Source of the DNA: [Leptolyngbya] sp. PCC 7376
GTDB lineage: Bacteria > Cyanobacteriota > Cyanobacteriia > Cyanobacteriales > MRBY01
Assembly (NCBI RefSeq): GCF_000316605.1
Contig: NC_019683.1
Location: 1-64,000 of the forward strand
Direction of reading: 5' to 3'
DNA: 64,000 nt
In this document: positions 25,582 through 34,682 of the stretch, piece by piece
Numbering within the stretch: the stretch's first letter is position 1
Layout of the letters: each line of letters begins with the position of its first letter
The notes under the pieces: model-generated
Databases searched by the model: none
What the model was told of the DNA's origin: nothing
The model's input: the letters and a program-made list of their open reading frames with translations, nothing else
Made by a program: the position numbers and the translations under genes

Positions 25582-26217
25582 ATGCTATATCTCAAAAACT
25601 TGTCCTACCATCCGGCGGCAACAACGCAACCGATTTTGCGGGAAGTCAATCTCTCCCTTGCGCCTCAGGAGTTGGGCATGATTGTCGGGCCAAGTGGTTC
25701 AGGGAAGACAACTTTACTAGAGATTTTGGCAGGTTTGGCAGAGCAAACCCAAGGAAAGGTTCTCTGGAAAAAACAGGATTTAACGAGTATTCATCTCCAA
25801 CAATTAGCTGGATTAGTTTTCCAATTTCCTGAGCGACATTTTTGTGCATCGACAATCTTAGAGGAGTTGCGGTTTGGGCACCCCGAATTACGTTTAGAGC
25901 AAGTGCAGGAAGCTTTAGCAGAAGTGGATTTGACGCACTTGGATCTTAAAAGTTCTCCCCATGACCTCAGTGGTGGACAGCAACGACGGTTAGCTTTGGC
26001 GGTGCAATTGATTCGACAGCCTAATCTTTTGATGCTCGATGAACCAACGGCAGGCTTGGATTGGTCAATGCGATCGCAACTAGCAAAACTCCTCGCCAAA
26101 CTTAAAGAACATTGGACATTGCTCATCGTCACCCATGACCCCGATGAATTAGAAAGTATTGCTGATCGCTGTTGGCGCATTGACCACGGGCAAATTACCG
26201 TGACGAAAGAGCCTTAG
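25582..26217 (+). CDS. ABC transporter ATP-binding protein
   Basis: A 211-residue single ATPase domain. Walker A GPSGSGKTT (about 36-44), Q-loop VFQFPERHF, signature LSGGQQRRLALAVQL, Walker B LLMLDEPTAGLD and the H-loop in IVTHD. The QFPERHF variant of the Q-loop resembles ECF-type and ABCI11-like ATPases of cobalt/vitamin transport. No permease is adjacent, so the substrate cannot be given. Its stop overlaps the bioD stop by four bases (convergent). Confidence 0.9.
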   Translation: MLYLKNLSYHPAATTQPILREVNLSLAPQELGMIVGPSGSGKTTLLEILAGLAEQTQGKVLWKKQDLTSIHLQQLAGLVFQFPERHFCASTILEELRFGHPELRLEQVQEALAEVDLTHLDLKSSPHDLSGGQQRRLALAVQLIRQPNLLMLDEPTAGLDWSMRSQLAKLLAKLKEHWTLLIVTHDPDELESIADRCWRIDHGQITVTKEP

Positions 26218-26921
26218 ATTTTTCGCGTTAACTCAAATGCCTTGCTAGGTAGTAATTGTTCTAAATTCCAAGTTGCGACAGTTTGGGCTAGGGAGTGGCG
26301 ATCGCCCCAATCCTTTACATAGGGCAATACGCCTAACACTGGAATATTCGTGAATTTTTCAAGGATGCCTGGGGGAGCCAACTCTTCGATTTCTCCTTGG
26401 GCATCTGGCGTTCCACAACTAAGGATCAGACCTTGCAATTTAACATTGCGTTCTCGCGCCAAACTCACTTGGGCGATCGTCTGACCAATGGTTCCGAGCT
26501 TGACAGGCACTACCAGCACCGTCGGCAACTGCCATTCTCCCGCCAAATCCGCCACAATTTTGTCGTCCGTTACCGGAGACCCCAAACTTCCCAAAGATTC
26601 TGCAATCACAAACTCCTGTTCTGCGGCCAAATTCTGGAGCGATCGCCACACAAAATCTAGATCGATTTCTCTCCCTTCTAATTTCGCTGCGACAGGTGGC
26701 GCAACGGGCGTTTTATATTCCAGAGGCACAATTAAACTTGTCTGATCGTCACAAAAGTTCTCATACCACTGGCGATCGCCGATCCCCGTTTGCATCAATT
26801 TAATGACTCCTAGAGGAGCCAGAGGCAGGAAATGCCGCCAATAGGCAATTAAAGCTGAGCTAACCACTGTTTTTCCGACTTCAGTGTCTGTACCTGCTAT
26901 AAATAAACAGTTTTCTAACAT
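26214..26921 (-). CDS. bioD: Dethiobiotin synthetase
   Basis: Closes the ureido ring of dethiobiotin from 7,8-diaminopelargonate, CO2 and ATP (biotin synthesis). 235 residues. N-terminal P-loop LFIAGTDTEVGKTVVSSAL is diagnostic; VIAESLGSLGSPV corresponds to the acidic motif and VLVVPVKLGTIGQT to the following strand/loop. Other bio genes are not in the window. Confidence 0.92.
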   Translation of the reverse strand: MLENCLFIAGTDTEVGKTVVSSALIAYWRHFLPLAPLGVIKLMQTGIGDRQWYENFCDDQTSLIVPLEYKTPVAPPVAAKLEGREIDLDFVWRSLQNLAAEQEFVIAESLGSLGSPVTDDKIVADLAGEWQLPTVLVVPVKLGTIGQTIAQVSLARERNVKLQGLILSCGTPDAQGEIEELAPPGILEKFTNIPVLGVLPYVKDWGDRHSLAQTVATWNLEQLLPSKAFELTRKI

Positions 26922-27161
26922 ACGTAAAATTCAAATTGCATTCTAGAAGTTATTGAGTACAATAGTCCCTGAAAGAACAGTCGCTTCTTTAACATTTTTT
27001 TCATATTTTATTAACCATTTTCTGCTGCATCTATTTTGATGACTCCCCAGAAACATGACCGCATAGCTTGCTGAGCTCAACACATTGGCAATCGTAAACA
27101 AAGACTCTAGCGATGCAAGCCCCGGAAATGATCAAGGGAATGATTATGGTGCTTCCCCCTT

Positions 27162-28199
27162 TTGGATGTCCTTTATCAACCCAAAATAGAGGTTTATTCT
27201 GCTGTGAGCCATTCCGCTACCCTCGCCTTACAACAATCCCTTATCCAGACCACGACATCAAATAACCGGCTGCGTCTTTTTGCCGGTTCTGCTAACCAAG
27301 TTTTAGCGAATGAAGTTGCCCGTTATCTCGGACTAGATCTCGGCCCGATGATTCGGAAGCAATTTGCCGATGGCGAGATGTACGTTCAAATTCAAGAATC
27401 AATTCGGGGTTGCGATGTCTATCTCATCCAACCCTCTTGCCGTCCGGTCAATGATCACCTCATGGAGTTGTTGATCATGATCGATGCTTGTCGTCGTGCT
27501 TCTGCCCGTCAGATTACAGCTGTGATTCCTTACTATGGTTATGCACGTGCTGACCGTAAAACTGCTGGACGAGAATCTATTACCGCAAAATTAGCCGCGA
27601 ATCTCATTACCCAAGCTGGAGCGGGTCGTGTGTTGGCGATGGATCTGCATTCGGCCCAAATTCAAGGTTATTTCGATATTCCTTGTGACCATGTGTATGG
27701 TTCGCCCGTTATTTTGAATTATCTCAATAGCAAAAATCTAGATGATATTGTTGTTGTTTCCCCAGACGTTGGTGGTGTTGCCCGCGCCCGTGCCTTCGCG
27801 AAGAAGTTAAACGACGCTCCCCTTGCGATCATTGATAAACGTCGTCAGGCTCACAATGTTGCAGAAGTGCTCAATGTTGTTGGTGATGTCAAAGGTAAAA
27901 CCGCGATCTTGGTTGATGACATGATTGATACTGCGGGGACTCTGCAGGAAGGCGCACGTCTCCTCAGGAAAGAGGGAGCAAAACAAGTTTATGCTTGTGC
28001 AACCCATCCCGTATTTTCTGGCCCTGCGGTAGAACGTCTATCGAGTGGTTTGTTTGAAGAAGTGATTGTCACAAATACAATTCCAGTACCATCAGAAAAG
28101 CAGTTTGAACAGTTAACTGTATTAACCGTTGCGAACCTCCTTGGTGAAACAATTTGGCGGATTCACGAAGAAAGCTCTGTTAGCAGCATGTTCCGTTAA
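27162..28199 (+). CDS. prs: Ribose-phosphate pyrophosphokinase
   Basis: Makes PRPP from ribose 5-phosphate and ATP for nucleotides, His and Trp. Motifs: NNRLRLFAGSANQVLANEVARYLG, KQFADGEMYVQI, IPYYGYARADRK (ATP loop), MDLHSAQIQGYF, VVVSPDVGGVARARAFAK and the PRPP loop ILVDDMIDTAGTL. The longest frame starts at TTG 27162 (345 residues). Start is uncertain: a GTG at 27201 (VSHSATLALQQ) matches the usual length of cyanobacterial homologues better. A terminator follows the stop. Confidence 0.96.
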   Translation: MDVLYQPKIEVYSAVSHSATLALQQSLIQTTTSNNRLRLFAGSANQVLANEVARYLGLDLGPMIRKQFADGEMYVQIQESIRGCDVYLIQPSCRPVNDHLMELLIMIDACRRASARQITAVIPYYGYARADRKTAGRESITAKLAANLITQAGAGRVLAMDLHSAQIQGYFDIPCDHVYGSPVILNYLNSKNLDDIVVVSPDVGGVARARAFAKKLNDAPLAIIDKRRQAHNVAEVLNVVGDVKGKTAILVDDMIDTAGTLQEGARLLRKEGAKQVYACATHPVFSGPAVERLSSGLFEEVIVTNTIPVPSEKQFEQLTVLTVANLLGETIWRIHEESSVSSMFR

Positions 28200-28248
28200 T
28201 GGAAATCTTTTAATTTGGATTGAAAGTTTCAAACCAAAATAGTTTTTA

Positions 28249-28270
28249 GGCACCTAAATGGTGTCTTTTT
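28249..28270 (+). terminator. Rho-independent terminator of prs
   Basis: GGCACC (28249-28254), a five-base loop, GGTGTC (28260-28265, one G-T pair) and then five T. Confidence 0.75.
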
Positions 28271-28282
28271 CTGTCTGAATTT

Positions 28283-28780
28283 TTATGGTTCGGATGAGTT
28301 GTTGATGTGTTTAACGAAAACAAGATCGCAGCGTTTAGTTTCGATGTCTGTTGCAGCTTCGTATCCTGTGGATTCATAAATATGCCTGGCTGCTTGAAAA
28401 CGGGTAATTGTTTCCACCCAGATTTGCTGATAATCTTTGGCGGCGATCGCCCCTTCGAGTGAGGTCATCAAATATTTCCCTAAACCTTGGCTGCGCACTG
28501 ATGGCAGTAGATACACCTTTCGAATTTCAACGGCTTTTTCTCCGCGACTAATTGGATGATAGCCAGCCGTGCCAACAATCTTGCCATCCTGCTCGATGAC
28601 CCAGAATTCTCCATCATTTTGCCAGTAGTGGGTTTCAATCTCGAAGACTTCTTTGTCTGCTCGCTCTGGTTCCCAGCCGACATCGTATTCTTCCAGAACC
28701 GCTTGAACAACTGCGGCAGCTGGGAGGCGATCGCCTGGTTGCCAATCCCGAATCCAAAACCCTTGCCACCTCTGATCCAT
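28283..28780 (-). CDS. GNAT-family N-acetyltransferase
   Basis: 165 residues. Core motif EIRKVYLLPSVRSQGLGKYLMTSLEGAIAAKDYQQIWVETITRFQAARHIYESTGYEA. The N-terminal half reads FWVIEQDGKIVGTAGYHPI. The substrate is unknown. Convergent with prs. Confidence 0.88.
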   Translation of the reverse strand: MDQRWQGFWIRDWQPGDRLPAAAVVQAVLEEYDVGWEPERADKEVFEIETHYWQNDGEFWVIEQDGKIVGTAGYHPISRGEKAVEIRKVYLLPSVRSQGLGKYLMTSLEGAIAAKDYQQIWVETITRFQAARHIYESTGYEAATDIETKRCDLVFVKHINNSSEP

Positions 28781-28887
28781 AACTGTTGAATTTAGTGCTC
28801 TCTTAGCTGTTGCAAAATTATCCCACAGTCAATCAAGACAACATACAAGCAATCTAATATTTCATCTAAATATGTTGTGTTTGAAGG

Positions 28888-29439
28888 TTAATATTCCTGA
28901 CCGCGAAATTTGCGCACGACTTTTTTCGTCTTAGCCGCTTTTGTTTGAGTTTGAGTCCCTGCTGTCATTTTCGGAGGAGTAAATTCTCCCTTCAACTCAA
29001 CAATGCAGCTCATGAGGGCGCTATTTTGAATCTTTTCTTCCCCCGTTGCCGCCGCTACACATTTTAGACCTTTTACTGCTTCAATGGCGATCGTGTCTGC
29101 AGAAAAGGCAGGGAGTAGATCGTAAGCACCTTTTGCTTTTGCGAGTTGACGGTTTGTCAATATCAGTTTTGATTGAGCGGGTGTTTTCGACAGTAAAATT
29201 AATGGGATTTTTGTCGGGCGAGAGACGAGCCAGCGACAAAAATTAGTGACACTGATGTTAGCGGAGCCTTCCGACATCAAAATCACGTCAGGTGCTTGGT
29301 TCTCTGCTTCACTGACGAGCACTTTTTTCTGCAAATCGTTTTGCTGGTCGAGAACTGATGCTGACCAGTCTTGGGATTGTAAAATTTTCTGCCAGACGCG
29401 TGCTTGTAACGGGGATGTGTGCAAAATAAAAGCGTTCAT
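28888..29439 (-). CDS. Degenerate response-regulator receiver protein
   Basis: A 183-residue protein. Residues 1-125 follow the CheY beta-alpha pattern (ILHTSPLQARVWQKIL; PDVILMSEGS; IPLILLSKTPA; KGAYDLLPAFSAD). The acidic pair is missing, the phospho-acceptor Asp is Ser in LMSEGS, and the Lys of the KPF motif is Ala. It should not be phosphorylated and may signal by binding. The last residues, KFRGQEY, resemble the Y-R-G-x-x-Y motif of DUF4278 after a Lys/Thr-rich linker. No partner kinase is adjacent. Confidence 0.65.
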   Translation of the reverse strand: MNAFILHTSPLQARVWQKILQSQDWSASVLDQQNDLQKKVLVSEAENQAPDVILMSEGSANISVTNFCRWLVSRPTKIPLILLSKTPAQSKLILTNRQLAKAKGAYDLLPAFSADTIAIEAVKGLKCVAAATGEEKIQNSALMSCIVELKGEFTPPKMTAGTQTQTKAAKTKKVVRKFRGQEY

Positions 29440-29752
29440 GTCATAACCTCTAGGTCTAGGGCGGCAGATGGACCGAAGCGCGTAAATCCCATTGTGTTGG
29501 TTTAGAAACTGGATTTATGTAAATTTTGTGACTAAAACATAAAAAAATTAGGGTCTTATTGAAAACTTTTTTTTGAGACTACTGAGATAAAGTTTTGGCG
29601 ATCGCCTCTCATTATTTCCATCTCTCTAAAACCTTGTTTTTTTCTTGTATAAAAGAATACTCTTTGTAAGAAAAAACACCCCAAAAATTTGGAGTGTCGA
29701 ATCTAAATATTTTGTTTTCTAAAACGCTTTTCTTATCAAGATTTAGCGAAGA
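29440..29752. other. Intergenic region with desA terminator
   Basis: AT-rich. Contains a HIP1 site at about 29599 and the terminator at 29670-29697; otherwise nothing recognised. Confidence 0.5.
29670..29697 (-). terminator. Rho-independent terminator of desA
   Basis: On the minus strand ACACTCCAAA pairs with TTTGGGGTGT (one mismatch), followed by a run of T (the A run at 29671-29676 on the plus strand). Confidence 0.75.
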
Positions 29753-30802
29753 CTAAGCTTGATTTTGGAGATGCTGCTTAAGAGGAATATAGTTTGTCTC
29801 AGGATGATAGATGTGGCATTCATCAGTGATAGTTTTCATCAATTCCCAATCAAACTTGGTTTCGTAAACATATTCTCCCCAATTTTCTTTAATGCTTGCA
29901 TAGGCAGCGCGGAGATTGTAGGAAGGAATACCAGTTGAGAGGTGGTGAGGCACATGGACATTAATGTCATGACACAGCACTTCAACCCACGTGGGATAGT
30001 CACAGTGAACTGTACCAGCGAGTTGCGCCATTGCTTCGTTCCACTCGTCACTATATTTGAAAGGAATTTCAGGGACAGTGTGGTGAACAAGTGTGAAAGT
30101 ACTCATCCAGAAGTGGTAACCAATCCAAGGCATTAACCAGAATTTGACGACACCCCAAGCACCGAGGTAGTAGAACATCGCGGGGAAGATAATTGCCGCA
30201 GAGACAATCACAAACCAAGCGGAAAAACGGAACTGTTCACCTTTTTTGCCATCGAAACGATCCATTTCGAAGTGCAACTTCATTTGGTGAGCAATGGAAG
30301 CTAACCACCAGAAACGACCACGCATGTGCTTGTAGATGAATTTCAGCCATACAGGCGCGTCATCGTAGTCTTGGGGAGTGAAGGGAGCCCAAGCGTTATC
30401 CTCATCCATATTATTCGTATGGGTGTGGTGGTGGTTATGAAGTAATCGCCAAGGGTGGAAGGGATAGATGAGGGGCAAAAAGGCGAGGTGACCAACGAGG
30501 TTATTCACCCAATTTTTCCGGGAGAAGGAGCGGTGACCACAGTCGTGCCCGATTACGAAAAAGCCTGTTAGAGCAGTGCCCGTCAGGAACCAAGCAGGTA
30601 ACAAAAGATACCAAGGGGCGATCGCCAAGAGAGCATAGCTGGCAACCACAGCCACCACACTCAATAGGACTCTAGACCAAGCCTTTAACGGATTAATCTC
30701 GTAAACAGACTTTGGGATGGTATTTAGGATATCCCGCATCCGCAAATTCGGATGTTTTTCCAAAAGAGTTGTGGCGCTAGGGCGCACAGGAGCTGATGTC
30801 AT
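29753..30802 (-). CDS. desA: Acyl-lipid delta-12 fatty acid desaturase
   Basis: A 349-residue integral membrane enzyme of thylakoid/plasma membranes that adds a second double bond at delta-12 of membrane-lipid acyl chains using ferredoxin. Three histidine boxes: HDCGH (about 86), HNHHH (about 122) and HVPHH (about 285). Surrounding sequences GTALTGFFVIGHDCGHRSF, YPFHPWRLLHNHHHTHTN and EVLCHDINVHVPHHLS fit DesA best. Two hydrophobic pairs lie at about 45-75 and 195-240. Typically cold-induced in the family; no specific element was recognised here. Confidence 0.93.
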   Translation of the reverse strand: MTSAPVRPSATTLLEKHPNLRMRDILNTIPKSVYEINPLKAWSRVLLSVVAVVASYALLAIAPWYLLLPAWFLTGTALTGFFVIGHDCGHRSFSRKNWVNNLVGHLAFLPLIYPFHPWRLLHNHHHTHTNNMDEDNAWAPFTPQDYDDAPVWLKFIYKHMRGRFWWLASIAHQMKLHFEMDRFDGKKGEQFRFSAWFVIVSAAIIFPAMFYYLGAWGVVKFWLMPWIGYHFWMSTFTLVHHTVPEIPFKYSDEWNEAMAQLAGTVHCDYPTWVEVLCHDINVHVPHHLSTGIPSYNLRAAYASIKENWGEYVYETKFDWELMKTITDECHIYHPETNYIPLKQHLQNQA

Positions 30803-31139
30803 AGATATTCTTTGCGAAATGTTACATGGTTTCTAATGGTTATACCATTGATCCCCATAAAGAAGCTGCTTTTTCCAGTCCTTATTCTGCATTTTGCAAG
30901 GCTCTATTGGATGATTTCGCGAGGTGCTGAATGTTACATTTCTCCGCTCAAAGGCTGACTATAGATTGGTCTGCTTGATCGTGGAGCTCATTTTATTTGT
31001 GTTGTGATTAGGCTCAACAATATTTAGGGCGATCGCGGAAACTGCTAGACTATGCGATGGTTTGGACGCACACTTATCATTGTTGCGTTTTAAGATTTTT
31101 CATTACATTATCTCTACTTATTTCCTTTTTTTGAACACT
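30803..31139. other. Divergent intergenic region, desA / UPF0016 pair
   Basis: Holds the promoters of both transcripts presumably. HIP1-like GCGATCGC at about 31029. An open frame extends upstream of 31140 but has no start with ribosome binding site. Confidence 0.4.
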
Positions 31140-31454
31140 ATGGCTACGAGTCCTACACCTCGCACAGAAAAAAGATGGTCAGTTTGGACAGTATTTAGCT
31201 CGACTTTTCTGACAATTTTTATTGCTGAGATGGGTGACAAAACCCAATTGGCTACGTTATTAATTGCAGCCCAGTCGACGGCTCCTTGGATTGTTTTTTT
31301 GGGAGCAGCTTTGGCCTTGATTGGCACTAGTTTGCTTGGAGTACTCATTGGCTATTGGCTCGCAAAAAAGCTAGCTCCAGATGTTTTAGATACGCTAGTT
31401 GGCATTTTGATGCTGGTGATTGCAGGTTTGTTGATTGTCGATATGGTGGCATAG
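31140..31454 (+). CDS. UPF0016 (TMEM165/GDT1) half-size manganese exporter subunit
   Basis: A 104-residue protein with three hydrophobic segments. It carries the UPF0016 signature EMGDKTQLATLLIAA (E-x-G-D-[KR]-[ST]), the cation-binding motif of the Mnx/GDT1 exchangers. Only one repeat is present, where full-size members have two; the following gene supplies the second. ATG at 31140 is chosen because the longer frame from 31062 adds an implausible leader. The spacer to the next gene is 12 bases. Confidence 0.88.
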   Translation: MATSPTPRTEKRWSVWTVFSSTFLTIFIAEMGDKTQLATLLIAAQSTAPWIVFLGAALALIGTSLLGVLIGYWLAKKLAPDVLDTLVGILMLVIAGLLIVDMVA

Positions 31455-31466
31455 CTGGAAAAGATT

Positions 31467-31754
31467 ATGGATTGGCAATTACTTGGTTTAACGTTTATCA
31501 CTGTTTTTCTCGCAGAGATTGGTGATAAGAGTCAGTTGGCGGCGATCGCCCTTGGTGGCAGCTCAAAATCTCCGATCGCTGTATTCTTCGGCTCAACCCT
31601 TGCATTGATTACGACAAGCTTGTTGGGGGTGATTGCTGGGGGGACAGTGGCGCAATTCATTCCAACTCAGGCTTTAAAAGGCTTTGCTGCCATTGGTTTT
31701 GCAATTTTGGCAGTACGTTTGCTGTGGTATTCCTCCCAAAGTGAAGACGATTAA
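31467..31754 (+). CDS. UPF0016 half-size manganese exporter subunit 2
   Basis: 95 residues, three hydrophobic segments, with motif EIGDKSQLAAIALGG. Homologous to the preceding gene and co-directional after 12 bases, so the two most likely form a heteromeric exchanger equivalent to one two-repeat Mnx protein, exporting Mn2+ from the cytoplasm. Comparable half-size pairs are known in cyanobacteria. Confidence 0.9.
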   Translation: MDWQLLGLTFITVFLAEIGDKSQLAAIALGGSSKSPIAVFFGSTLALITTSLLGVIAGGTVAQFIPTQALKGFAAIGFAILAVRLLWYSSQSEDD

Positions 31755-31895
31755 ATGACGCTTTATGTTGATTTTTTCCATCCAAAAAACCCGAGTTTAA
31801 AATAGTTTGTAGTCGGCTCACAACGAATCAGCAGGAAATCTTTTGCTCATTCTCCCACCACGATTGTGATCGATTTTCGCTATTAACTAGGGTTT

Positions 31896-32879
31896 ATGGT
31901 TGTGAATATTTCTCAGGATTTGGCGATCGCCTATGTGCATTTTTATGTCGACAATCTTCCCTATTGGCAACAGCAGTTTCAGCAAATCTTTGACCTTGAA
32001 AGTGTGGAAACTCGGGTTCATTTTCCTCATCTTTCTGATTGTGATGTACTGCTTAGATCGTCAGCTCTTCAATTTGTTTTATCTGCACCTCATAGCTCCA
32101 ATAATTCCGTTAAATATTATCTCAACCAACATCCTTGTGGTGTCGCAGATGTGGCGTTTTTTGTCAGCCCGGCGCTACTTCTTAATCTAAATTTAAATCT
32201 TTCAATGCCAACAACAATCGAAAATCCTGTTGGATTTAAACACACTTTAATCCCTGAAAAAAATATAGCTAAAAGTAATAGTAATATTGATCATGTTGTG
32301 TTGAATGTTGCCCAAGGTGATTTAGAGAAAACCCTGAGTTGGTATATCGAAAAACTGGGGTTTCAGCAGAAGCAATCTTTTCAAATTCAAACAGAATATT
32401 CTGGCCTGACTTCGCGGGTTTTAAAACATCCCAGTGGTATTCAAATCCCTATTAATCAACCGGGTGATAATCGTTCACAGATTCAGGAATTTATTGACTA
32501 TAACCGTGGTGCAGGTGTCCAACATATTGCAATTCGACAACAAGATTTACCCGGAAAAATTCATGAACTACGGCGGCAAGGACTTGATTTTTTAACTGTT
32601 CCCCAAACCTATTATTGCAACTTGGCACAGCGATATCCATTTCTCTCAAAACTATCGCAGTGGTCGAGCATTAAACAAGCTGAAATTCTTGTTGATGTGG
32701 TGCGATCGCCAGAAATGATGTTAATGCAAATTTTCACCCAGCCAATATTTAAAGAACCAACATTTTTCTGGGAATTTATTGAGCGTAAAGAAGGGGCAAC
32801 AGGCTTTGGAGAAGGAAATTTCCAAGCGCTATTTGAAGCGATTGAAACAGCTCAAAAGCAACGTGCTATTTTCTCATAA
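31896..32879 (+). CDS. 4-hydroxyphenylpyruvate dioxygenase-like (VOC superfamily)
   Basis: A 327-residue protein of two vicinal-oxygen-chelate halves. The C-terminal half keeps the iron ligands His133 (IDHVVLNV), His210 (GVQHIAI) and Glu293 (FWEFIER), with GNFQALFEAIE at the end as in HPPD. HPPD converts 4-hydroxyphenylpyruvate to homogentisate, the head-group precursor of tocopherol. The N-terminal half is divergent and the protein is somewhat shorter than the usual 340-380. Convergent with the glycosyltransferase gene. Confidence 0.85.
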   Translation: MVVNISQDLAIAYVHFYVDNLPYWQQQFQQIFDLESVETRVHFPHLSDCDVLLRSSALQFVLSAPHSSNNSVKYYLNQHPCGVADVAFFVSPALLLNLNLNLSMPTTIENPVGFKHTLIPEKNIAKSNSNIDHVVLNVAQGDLEKTLSWYIEKLGFQQKQSFQIQTEYSGLTSRVLKHPSGIQIPINQPGDNRSQIQEFIDYNRGAGVQHIAIRQQDLPGKIHELRRQGLDFLTVPQTYYCNLAQRYPFLSKLSQWSSIKQAEILVDVVRSPEMMLMQIFTQPIFKEPTFFWEFIERKEGATGFGEGNFQALFEAIETAQKQRAIFS

Positions 32880-32910
32880 TTCAAAAAGGCTGATTGCTGA
32901 TTTTGCGAAC

Positions 32911-33933
32911 CTATTTTTTAAAATCTTTGGAACTACCAAAAATGGAACGAATACGGTAGATTGGTCGACCTTGAGACTCATGATAAGTTCGCATTAAGAG
33001 TTCACCCAAAAGACCAAATCCAAAAAGTTGTAAGCCTGCTAGAAATAAAATTGCAACGAGGATGAGTAAAGGGCGATCGCCGATCGCTTGGCCCATCAAA
33101 ATTTTCACGGTCGACAGATAAAGCCCGAGTATAAAACCAAGAGACATCATCAGTAGACCCAGATAGCCAAAAGCATGCATTGGGCGAGTTAAAAACTTAC
33201 GGATAAACCAAACTGTGAGCAAATCTAAAAGGACACGGAATGTTCGATCTAACCCATACTTACTGCTACCAAATTGCCGGGCGTGGTGGCGTACCGGAAT
33301 TTCCGCGATTCTGGCTCCCTCAATAGATGCCAATGCAGGAATAAAACGGTGTAGTTCGCCATAGAGATTAATGTCGGCCAGCAATTCAGAACGGTATGCC
33401 TTGAGCGAGCAACCATAGTCATGTAGCGTCACTTTTGTCACTCGACCAATCAATAAATTGGCAATTTTTGAGGGCACAAGCCGCGTCCATTTATTATCCT
33501 GACGATCCTTCCGCCAGCCGCTGACGAGATCGTAGCCTTCATCCATTTTTTCCAACAGATTGGGAATGTCCGCTGGATCATTTTGTAAATCGGCATCGAG
33601 AGAAATCACAATCTCCCCTGCTGCATTTTCAAAGCCTGCTGCCATTGCTGGGGTTTGGCCGTAATTTCGTCGCAGTAAAATTGCCCGTAAGTCATCCCGC
33701 TCTTCTGCTAATTTTTTGAGTAAGGCGGCTGATCCATCACGAGAGCCATCGTCAACACAAACAATTTCGTAGGTATAGTTGTTTGCCTGCATCACATCGG
33801 CGATCGCCTTAACGAGGTGCGGAAGGCTTTCCACTTCGTTGTAAATTGGCACCACAACAGAAATTGTGCTAGTGGTCACAGAAGACACGGGAGTATTCAC
33901 AGGGGCAGTGCTGAGCATCAAATAAGCTGACAA
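32911..33933 (-). CDS. Family 2 glycosyltransferase, polyprenyl-phosphate type
   Basis: 340 residues. A GT-A domain (about 22-240) with ISVVVPIYNEVESLP, IVCVDDGSRDGS and VISLDADLQNDP (DxD) resembles dolichyl/undecaprenyl-phosphate sugar transferases (DPM1/ArnC/GtrB type). Two C-terminal membrane helices (about 252-276 and 287-312) support a membrane site. The start overlaps the end of the peptidase gene upstream by 16 bases. Confidence 0.93.
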   Translation of the reverse strand: MSAYLMLSTAPVNTPVSSVTTSTISVVVPIYNEVESLPHLVKAIADVMQANNYTYEIVCVDDGSRDGSAALLKKLAEERDDLRAILLRRNYGQTPAMAAGFENAAGEIVISLDADLQNDPADIPNLLEKMDEGYDLVSGWRKDRQDNKWTRLVPSKIANLLIGRVTKVTLHDYGCSLKAYRSELLADINLYGELHRFIPALASIEGARIAEIPVRHHARQFGSSKYGLDRTFRVLLDLLTVWFIRKFLTRPMHAFGYLGLLMMSLGFILGLYLSTVKILMGQAIGDRPLLILVAILFLAGLQLFGFGLLGELLMRTYHESQGRPIYRIRSIFGSSKDFKK

Positions 33934-34625
33934 ATTAACGATGGTGGGGCGTAGCTCTCATTCACCCGACCAAATCCCAAAAGAGTTTGGTGGTAGGCGC
34001 GGCTAATCGTATCCCAAGGCTCCCAGAGGCGATCGATCTCAATACCATTGCGACCCATATCTCGCCCAGAGCTGTGGATATAATAACCCTCTCCGAGGTA
34101 CAGAGCGACATGATCGATGCGTTGTTCCTTGGCGAAAAAGATTAAATCGCCTGGTAACAAGTCTTCTAGGCTAATACTCTCGGTGAAATCCCCTTGTTGG
34201 TAGGAGTTTCGCGGTAGCCAAATGCCCTCGGATGCAAACGCAGACTGCACAAAGCCAGAGCAATCATAGTTTGGTGCTGTGGTGCCACCCCAGAGGTAGG
34301 TGTTGTTCACTCGTTTTGCAGCCTGGGCAAAAATGATAACGGCTTCTAATTTTTCCTCGATTTCGTTACGGCTATAAGGGACAAACTCGTAATGATCTTC
34401 GGCGATTTCGAGGGCAGACAATCGGTCTTTTTTGAGCCAAGTACAATAACCATCTTCGACAGTCATTACTCTAACGGCATGGTCATTTTCTTTATTTAGC
34501 ATCTGGATACGGCGACCTTGAGCGGCTTGGCTACCGAGGGAGGTGCACTCTGGATCGTCGTACAAATCGAGATTTTCTAAACAAAAATATTCGCCGCTAG
34601 GGGAAGGGGGCAAAGACATGGGCAT
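33918..34625 (-). CDS. NlpC/P60 cell-wall peptidase with SH3 region
   Basis: 235 residues. An N-terminal bacterial SH3-like region (about 10-85) precedes the NlpC/P60 domain (about 95-230). The catalytic Cys lies in NYDCSGFVQSAF, the His in RIDHVALYLGEG, and the third residue in YYIHSSG. It cleaves peptide bonds of peptidoglycan stem peptides. No signal peptide is visible, as in several cyanobacterial homologues. Third in a four-gene minus-strand run. Confidence 0.9.
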   Translation of the reverse strand: MPMSLPPSPSGEYFCLENLDLYDDPECTSLGSQAAQGRRIQMLNKENDHAVRVMTVEDGYCTWLKKDRLSALEIAEDHYEFVPYSRNEIEEKLEAVIIFAQAAKRVNNTYLWGGTTAPNYDCSGFVQSAFASEGIWLPRNSYQQGDFTESISLEDLLPGDLIFFAKEQRIDHVALYLGEGYYIHSSGRDMGRNGIEIDRLWEPWDTISRAYHQTLLGFGRVNESYAPPSLICQLI

Positions 34626-34682
34626 GAAAATATCGAAGGTGCTAAGGGGTTTTGAAAGACTAGGGAAATCCCAACTTTGGGG

